DNA of 10,398 nt from Saprospiraceae bacterium. GTDB lineage: Bacteria > Bacteroidota > Bacteroidia > Chitinophagales > Saprospiraceae. The translations under genes and the position numbers were made by a program. Numbering within the stretch: the first letter of the stretch is position 1; the number at the start of each line of letters is the position of its first letter. This document shows positions 6,394 through 10,398 of the stretch, in pieces. The DNA lies in the NCBI GenBank assembly GCA_014379065.1, contig JACMMM010000639.1, positions 1 through 10,398 of the forward strand, given 5' to 3'. The notes beneath the pieces are model-generated. The model did no database searches, had not been told where the DNA came from, and saw only the letters and a list, made by a program, of their open reading frames with translations.

Positions 6394-7512
6394 ATGGCTG
6401 TAAAATACCCGGTAAAAGTCACCCAGGCGAACCAATCAAAACTCCCCTCTGTTGACTTCAATAACTTGCCTTTTGGCAAGGTGATCTCCGACCACATGTT
6501 TGTCGCCGATTACGATGGCAAGCAATGGACCGACTTTCGGATCGAGCCTTTTGGCTCACTCGACATTTCCCCCGCGAATCTCGCGCTGCACTATGGCCAA
6601 AGCATTTTTGAAGGCATGAAAGCCACCAAGATGCACGGCGAACCCGTTTTGTTCCGACCAGAAATGCACGCCCGCCGATTCAATGTTTCGGCTGAGCGGA
6701 TGTGTATGCCCGAGATTCCTGAAGACCTTTTTGTACAAGCTTTGAAGATGTTGGTTGACCTCGACCGGGACTGGATCCCGGCCATGGAAGACCACGCCCT
6801 GTATATACGCCCATTAATGTTCGCCACCGATGAGTATTTTGGTGTGCACACCTCCGAAAAGTACCGCTTTATTGTTTTCACAGGCCCTGTTGGCCCTTAT
6901 TACCCAAAGCCCATTAAACTGTGGGTCGAGGAAGTCTTTACCCGCGCTGCCCAAGGCGGTGCAGGAGAGGCTAAATGCGCCGGTAACTACGGCGCATCCC
7001 TCCTCCCGGCCCAGCGCGCAAAAGCCGCTGGCTACGACCAGGTGATGTGGATGGATGCTGTCGAGAAAAAGTACGTGCAAGAGGTAGGTACCATGAACCT
7101 CTTTTTCGTGATGGACGGCAAAGTGATTACCCCGGCCACGACAGGCACGATCCTGCGCGGTGTTACGCGAGATTCGTTTGTAACATTGCTCAAAGAATGG
7201 GGTTACACGGTGGAAGATCGCCTGCTGAGCATCGCTGAAATCGCTGATGCCTATTGGCGCGGTACGCTTCAGGAGTGCTTTGGCGCGGGAACGGCAGCCG
7301 TGGTGAGCCATGTGAGCGAGATTACCTGGCGCGACCGCAAAATCCAATTGCCCCCGGTGGATGAAACCAATCGCCCGGTGGGTATGCGCTTAAAAAAGCA
7401 CATCAACGAACTGCGTATGGGCCTTCAGCCCGACGTGCATGGTTGGTTGGACAGCTGCGAAAACTCTGGGTTGGAGATGTTTTTGGAGCAGGAGATGGGG
7501 ATGGTAGCGTAA
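6394..7512 (+). CDS. ilvE: Branched-chain amino acid aminotransferase (class IV PLP fold, type II)
   Basis: Transfers the amino group between glutamate and the 2-oxo acids of leucine, isoleucine and valine, in the cytoplasm, as the last step of synthesis or first step of breakdown. The 372 residues fit the longer, eukaryote-like type II group. The PLP lysine is expected at Lys194 in GGAGEAKCAGNYGAS (188-202). Other fold landmarks are HYGQSIFEGMKA (66-77), RPLMFATDEYFGV (139-151), QEVGTMNLFFV (229-239) with the PLP-contacting Glu230, and GTILRGVTRDS (251-261), whose Thr/Gly-rich turn binds the cofactor phosphate. The start is ATG 6394, without a Shine-Dalgarno sequence, as is usual in Bacteroidota. 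It stands alone on the plus strand, with a TACCTTTG box upstream and a hairpin plus T-tract downstream, so it is probably a single-gene transcript. No other ilv or leu gene is adjacent. Confidence 0.96.
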   Translation: MAVKYPVKVTQANQSKLPSVDFNNLPFGKVISDHMFVADYDGKQWTDFRIEPFGSLDISPANLALHYGQSIFEGMKATKMHGEPVLFRPEMHARRFNVSAERMCMPEIPEDLFVQALKMLVDLDRDWIPAMEDHALYIRPLMFATDEYFGVHTSEKYRFIVFTGPVGPYYPKPIKLWVEEVFTRAAQGGAGEAKCAGNYGASLLPAQRAKAAGYDQVMWMDAVEKKYVQEVGTMNLFFVMDGKVITPATTGTILRGVTRDSFVTLLKEWGYTVEDRLLSIAEIADAYWRGTLQECFGAGTAAVVSHVSEITWRDRKIQLPPVDETNRPVGMRLKKHINELRMGLQPDVHGWLDSCENSGLEMFLEQEMGMVA

Positions 7513-7525
7513 AGGGGACTGGAGC

Positions 7526-7555
7526 GATTGATTCGATTTTTTGATTGATTCGATT
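7526..7555. repeat. Short direct repeat downstream of ilvE
   Basis: GATTGATTCGATT occurs at 7526-7538 and again at 7543-7555, a perfect 13-base direct repeat with copies starting 17 bases apart. It lies just after the ilvE stop in the 130-base convergent gap. It is low-complexity and may reflect slippage; no function is evident. Confidence 0.6.
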
Positions 7556-7610
7556 GTACACGTTTACGAAGGTTTTGAAAAGTGAACCCCTGTAGAGATA
7601 TGGTGGGTAT

Positions 7611-7652
7611 ATAGGCCGCTCTTCCCAACACCCGGGGAGCGGCTATTTTTTT
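7611..7652 (+). terminator. Intrinsic terminator of ilvE
   Basis: ATAGGCCGCTC (7611-7621) pairs with GAGCGGCTAT (7637-7646) with one bulged base, and the plus strand continues into a run of seven T (7646-7652). This is the classical GC-rich stem plus U-tract arrangement for the plus strand. The right arm and T-tract include the stop codon and last codons of the convergent esterase gene, so the two 3' ends overlap. Confidence 0.8.
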
Positions 7653-8485
7653 GCTAATGCCCATCTCAAAAAATCCGGCATAGCCTCTCCCCATGTGCCG
7701 GGCTCGTGCCGCCCATGCTCTATTTCCAAATAACGGATATTTTTTCCGGGAATGTCTTTTTCGCGTAAGATTCGGATCAGGTCGAGCGTATCGTCAATCG
7801 AGTCAATGATGCCGTTATGGTTGCGGTCGTCTTCCTCATCTAATGTGCCGCATTGAAACCAAAAGCGCTGGTTTTTGTCAAATTTTGTGGTTTTTTGAAC
7901 GATATCATGCATGATGCGGTCGGCATCGGGGTCTTCGAGTTGCACATCTTGTGAACGCCACCATAGCGAACCAGAAAAAACACCCACCGCACCAAAAACT
8001 TCCGGGTGTGCCCAGGCAATATCAAGCGCAGAAAGCCCGCCGAGTGAAAAGCCTGCAAATGCCGTGTCTCTGGCTTTCAACGATACACGGAACGCTTCGC
8101 GCAGGTGTGGCAAAAATTCCTTCAGGATAAAATGGGAGTACTTGAAAGCCAAGTCGCCCCGGCCTTTGTAATCGGCTTGGTGCATCGTGCCGTATTCGCG
8201 AATACGGCGTTCGGAGCAGTGGATGCCAATGGCGATGAAAGGGGGGAGGGGGGCTTTTTTCAGGATATCGGCAAAGTGCATTCGGGGCAAATCCTGGCCG
8301 TCGTTGAAAAGGACGAGTGGGTAAAGGCGTCCTTTGGAGGGCTTGTAGCCTGCGGGCAAATAAACATCATAGGCAACATCCCGATTCAAAGCAAGCGATT
8401 TAAAACGAAAATGATGAACCGAAGGCGCAGCATTTGACACCGAGTGGCCCAAGATTAGGGACACTGTTTTTTGAAAAAAATTCAT
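7643..8485 (-). CDS. Alpha/beta hydrolase of the esterase D / enterochelin esterase family
   Basis: A 280-residue protein from ATG 8485 with the putative-esterase (PF00756-type) layout: RDVAYDVYLPAGY (35-47), YPLVLFNDGQDL (55-66), the nucleophile elbow GFSLGG (145-150) with Ser147, GVFSGSLWW (168-176) and a C-terminal GRHEPGTW (258-265) with the likely catalytic His260. The acid residue should be near CGTLDEED (212-219), most likely Asp216. Directly after it, residues 220-231 read DRNHNGIIDSID, a good match to a calcium-binding EF-hand/dockerin loop. No signal peptide or lipobox is seen, so it is probably cytoplasmic; related enzymes hydrolyse siderophore esters, S-formylglutathione or acyl esters, and the substrate here is not determinable. 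It converges on ilvE and lies downstream of the M28 peptidase gene, from which a repeat and a terminator separate it. The fold is secure. Confidence 0.9.
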   Translation of the reverse strand: MNFFQKTVSLILGHSVSNAAPSVHHFRFKSLALNRDVAYDVYLPAGYKPSKGRLYPLVLFNDGQDLPRMHFADILKKAPLPPFIAIGIHCSERRIREYGTMHQADYKGRGDLAFKYSHFILKEFLPHLREAFRVSLKARDTAFAGFSLGGLSALDIAWAHPEVFGAVGVFSGSLWWRSQDVQLEDPDADRIMHDIVQKTTKFDKNQRFWFQCGTLDEEDDRNHNGIIDSIDDTLDLIRILREKDIPGKNIRYLEIEHGRHEPGTWGEAMPDFLRWALAKK

Positions 8486-8496
8486 GTCGAAAAGGT

Positions 8497-8574
8497 AGCC
8501 ACGAATTGCACGAATTTACACGAATTTGGGCGTAGGTGATACCTAATTTGTGTAAATTAGTGCAATTCGTGGCT
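8497..8574. repeat. Long imperfect inverted repeat upstream of the esterase gene
   Basis: The left arm (8497-8526) and right arm (8545-8574) are reverse complements at 28 of 30 positions. The left arm contains three direct copies of ACGAATT, starting at 8501, 8510 and 8520. The 18-base spacer (8527-8544) carries a small hairpin, TAGGT-GAT-ACCTA (8533-8545). It starts 12 bases upstream of the esterase ATG, so on the minus strand it would lie in the 5' leader. I recall the AGCCACGAATT word as a dispersed Bacteroidota repeat, which needs a genome count. It has the same build as the 3614-3720 palindrome but a different sequence. Confidence 0.85.
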
Positions 8575-8594
8575 AAAAAAAGTGCCCTATAAAG

Positions 8595-8635
8595 ACAAAC
8601 CCTTCCTAGAGCTGGAAGCCCCAGGAAGGGTTTGT
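8595..8635 (-). terminator. Stem-loop terminator downstream of the M28 peptidase gene
   Basis: ACAAACCCTTCCT (8595-8607) and AGGAAGGGTTTGT (8623-8635) form a perfect 13-base stem around a 15-base loop. It begins 20 bases past the peptidase stop on the minus strand. A T-run on that strand (8580-8574) follows only after about 14 bases, so it is a stem-loop 3' end more than a textbook U-tract terminator. It separates the peptidase from the esterase gene. Confidence 0.65.
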
Positions 8636-8654
8636 TCAAATAAATGTTGCTTGC

Positions 8655-10337
8655 TTAGTTGCCCATATCATCCTTTTTCTTGTCTTGTGGCACATTGGCG
8701 GTGATGCGCGTCGGACGGTTGGCCGCTTCCCAGGCCACATAGAATGCAAGTTGCGCGCGTTTGGCGAGCGCGTCAAAATTGATTTTGTCCGCAGTGTCAG
8801 TCGGTCGGTGGTAATCGGGGTGGGTTCCATTGAAATAAAAAACAACCGGAATCCCCTTTTCAGCAAAGTTGAAATGGTCAGAGCGCTCGTAGTAGTGATT
8901 GGGATCGTCTTTGGCGTTGTACTTATAGTCAAGTTCCAGTTTCGTGTGCTCGGCATTCACCATCTCGTTGATGTCGTGCAAATGGGTGCTGATGCGGTCA
9001 GAACCGATGACATAAATGTAGTCGGGATTGCCAGCATGTCGCTCGTCTATCCGGCCGATCATGTCAATATTGATGTCCACGACGGTTTTGTCAAGCGGGA
9101 AAAGTGGAAATTCCGTGTAGTATTTTGAGCCAAGCAGCCCTTTTTCTTCGCCGCTGACCAACATGCATACCACGGTGCGTTTCGGCCCGGCGCCTTGTTT
9201 TTTGGCTTCAGCAAATGCGCGTGCGATCTCGATCACACCAGAGGTGCCAGAAGCATTGTCGTCGGCGCCGTGATAGATTACGGTACTGTCGGACATGCCC
9301 AAATGGTCGTAGTGGGCTGTGACGAATACGTATTCCTTTTTCAGTTTTTCGTCGCTGCCTTCTATTACGGCTAGCACGTTGGAGCCTTCCAGCGATTTGC
9401 TTTCTTTGTCGAGCCTCAGTTCGATTTTGACTTTCACCTTAACGGGCTTGAACTTATCTCCTTCGCGTAAATCGGTCAATTCACTTTCGGCTTTGTGGGC
9501 CTTTTCGCCCAAAATAACCTTCGCCACTGCCGGAGAAACGAACATATTGGGGATAAAATCATTGGCGGTTGATTCTGCATCAGAGCCTACAGGCCTCCAA
9601 CCATAGGCAGAAATTGCCTTGCGGTTTTTCTTTAGGCTTTCCTCAAAATTAGGGTCAATGATGAACGCTGCGATGGCGCCTTTTTTCTTGGCCAGCATCA
9701 CCTTTCTACGCCAATCAATGCTCCAGTTGGAACGAAATTCTGTGCCCGTGATGAGAGATTTCCCATCCGTTGACATAGGTTCGCCATTGTAAAAAATGAC
9801 CGCCTTTCCAGCTACGTCTGACTTTCCATAGTCGTTATATTTTTCATCTTCAATGCCATAGCCCACAAACATCAGGTCCTTCATTTCCGTCAGTGGCTTG
9901 TCGGGGCTGAAGGCTGGATAAACATAAAAATCAGTGCGGTTGCGGAATTCTTGATCCCCCACTTTTAGGCCAATATCTGCCCAGCTTGCGCTTTGGAGCA
10001 TGATTTTTTGGAAAAACCCTTTGTCGCCTTTTGGAGGCAAGCCCGCGTCTTTGAATTGTTGGGCAATAAACTCCGCAGCAATGCGCTGGCCTTCTTCGCC
10101 GGTTTCGCGGCCTTGCATGGAATCCGCGGCCAAAGCGTACAAGAGCGTTTTCAAGTCGTCGGCTTTGATGCCTGCAGCGAAGGTGGTGCCATCATTGGCG
10201 AGTTGGTAATTACGTGTTGGTTTTTCTTTTGGAGCAGCAGTATAGACAGGCACTGTTGGAGCAGTGGGAGCAGGGTCTGACTGAGCATTCAGCGCGAAGG
10301 CTGGCAATGAGAGCAGGATAAGCAGTTTAAATTTCAT
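8655..10337 (-). CDS. Secreted M28 family zinc metallopeptidase with PA-type insert
   Basis: A 560-residue protein from ATG 10337; this start is chosen over an in-frame TTG at 10343 because it gives a clean signal peptide (residues 1-19, cleavage at LNAQ-S). After a Pro/Thr-rich linker (20-40), residues about 60-115 begin the peptidase fold, about 150-290 fit a protease-associated insert (VGYGI 158-162, DVAGKAVIFY 174-183), and 317-545 complete the fold. The two-zinc ligands are all present: His342 in AHYDHLG, bridging Asp359 in GADDNASG, Glu398 next to general base Glu397 in SGEEKGLLGS, Asp425 in NIDMIGR and His510 in DYHRPTDT. It should be an aminopeptidase or dipeptidase acting outside the cytoplasm on peptides. 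The tail 541-560 is charged and polar. It may work downstream of endopeptidases such as the S9D enzyme in this window, but they are not in one operon. Substrate preference is not readable. Confidence 0.94.
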   Translation of the reverse strand: MKFKLLILLSLPAFALNAQSDPAPTAPTVPVYTAAPKEKPTRNYQLANDGTTFAAGIKADDLKTLLYALAADSMQGRETGEEGQRIAAEFIAQQFKDAGLPPKGDKGFFQKIMLQSASWADIGLKVGDQEFRNRTDFYVYPAFSPDKPLTEMKDLMFVGYGIEDEKYNDYGKSDVAGKAVIFYNGEPMSTDGKSLITGTEFRSNWSIDWRRKVMLAKKKGAIAAFIIDPNFEESLKKNRKAISAYGWRPVGSDAESTANDFIPNMFVSPAVAKVILGEKAHKAESELTDLREGDKFKPVKVKVKIELRLDKESKSLEGSNVLAVIEGSDEKLKKEYVFVTAHYDHLGMSDSTVIYHGADDNASGTSGVIEIARAFAEAKKQGAGPKRTVVCMLVSGEEKGLLGSKYYTEFPLFPLDKTVVDINIDMIGRIDERHAGNPDYIYVIGSDRISTHLHDINEMVNAEHTKLELDYKYNAKDDPNHYYERSDHFNFAEKGIPVVFYFNGTHPDYHRPTDTADKINFDALAKRAQLAFYVAWEAANRPTRITANVPQDKKKDDMGN

Positions 10338-10363
10338 GTTCAAGATTTCAATTTTAATAGACT

Positions 10364-10392
10364 TTGGATTGTTGGACGTTGGATTTTTGGAC
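10364..10392. repeat. TTGGAY tandem repeat upstream of the M28 peptidase
   Basis: TTGGAT, TTGGAC, TTGGAT and TTGGAC begin at 10364, 10372, 10379 and 10387, that is, two copies of a 15-base unit made of an 8- and a 7-base half. It lies 27 bases upstream of the peptidase start and may continue past the window edge. No exact TAnnTTTG box is visible between it and the gene; TAAAATTG on the minus strand is one mismatch away. Confidence 0.6.
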
Positions 10393-10398
10393 TTTATA

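Noticed and set aside
8241..8253. GGGGGGAGGGGGG as a possible G-quadruplex or the pyrD-type repeat.
   Set aside because: It has only two G-runs and no inverted partner, and it codes the sensible APLPPF segment of the esterase. It does not match the pyrD palindrome.
8400..8639. Minus-strand open frame of 79 codons between esterase and M28 peptidase.
   Set aside because: It is made of the inverted repeat (8497-8574) and the start of the esterase gene in another frame; no protein similarity is recognised.
10338..10343. TTG start six bases upstream for the M28 peptidase.
   Set aside because: ATG at 10337 gives a standard signal peptide and is the stronger codon.
1..10398. A new defence, mobile or biosynthetic system.
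   Set aside because: All eight genes belong to known housekeeping or hydrolase families, with no integrase, transposase, nuclease pair, toxin-antitoxin, CRISPR repeats, tRNA or composition shift seen. The region reads as ordinary chromosome apart from its repeats.

Overview
The window looks like chromosomal DNA of a member of the Bacteroidota. The protein types, the TAnnTTTG promoter boxes and the lack of Shine-Dalgarno sequences support this. A Saprospiria-type organism (Haliscomenobacter/Lewinella-like) is my guess from family resemblance only. Coding is dense and the genes are housekeeping or degradative. There is no RNA gene, CRISPR array, prophage or insertion sequence, and no defence or biosynthetic cluster. 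I found no new multi-gene system; the interesting material is small repeats and gene-boundary details.

Layout. 1-545 (-): the N-terminal half of a major facilitator transporter, cut by the window edge and with its own promoter box. 618-3581 (-): three closely spaced genes in the order methyltransferase, AlkC-type DNA alkylation repair protein, class 2 dihydroorotate dehydrogenase (pyrD). Gaps of 18 and 36 bases suggest one transcript. 3729-6146 (-): a secreted S9D-type glutamyl endopeptidase, separated from the methyltransferase by a 107-base nested palindrome. 6147-6393: a divergent control region holding a perfect dyad that places a -7-like promoter box on each strand. 6394-7512 (+): branched-chain aminotransferase ilvE, ending in a hairpin terminator that runs into the end of the convergent esterase gene. 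7643-8485 (-): a cytoplasmic-looking esterase of the enterochelin-esterase/esterase D fold. 8486-8654: a second long inverted repeat and a terminator. 8655-10337 (-): a secreted M28 metallopeptidase with a protease-associated type insert. No gene-free stretch exceeds 300 bases; the longest is 247.

How the genes relate. The two exported peptidases could feed peptide breakdown, and the aminotransferase handles the resulting or newly made branched-chain amino acids. This is a loose functional link, not evidence of one system. pyrD (pyrimidine synthesis) and alkC (DNA repair) share nucleic-acid themes but are probably together by chance.

Most noteworthy: (1) a GC-rich palindromic repeat carried in frame inside pyrD; (2) two sequence-unrelated long palindromes with the same architecture, three direct repeats at 9-10 base spacing in each roughly 30-base arm plus a small hairpin in the spacer; (3) an apparent ATG for the methyltransferase that is created by one of these repeats; (4) the dyad promoter upstream of ilvE; (5) an EF-hand-like calcium loop next to the presumed catalytic Asp of the esterase.
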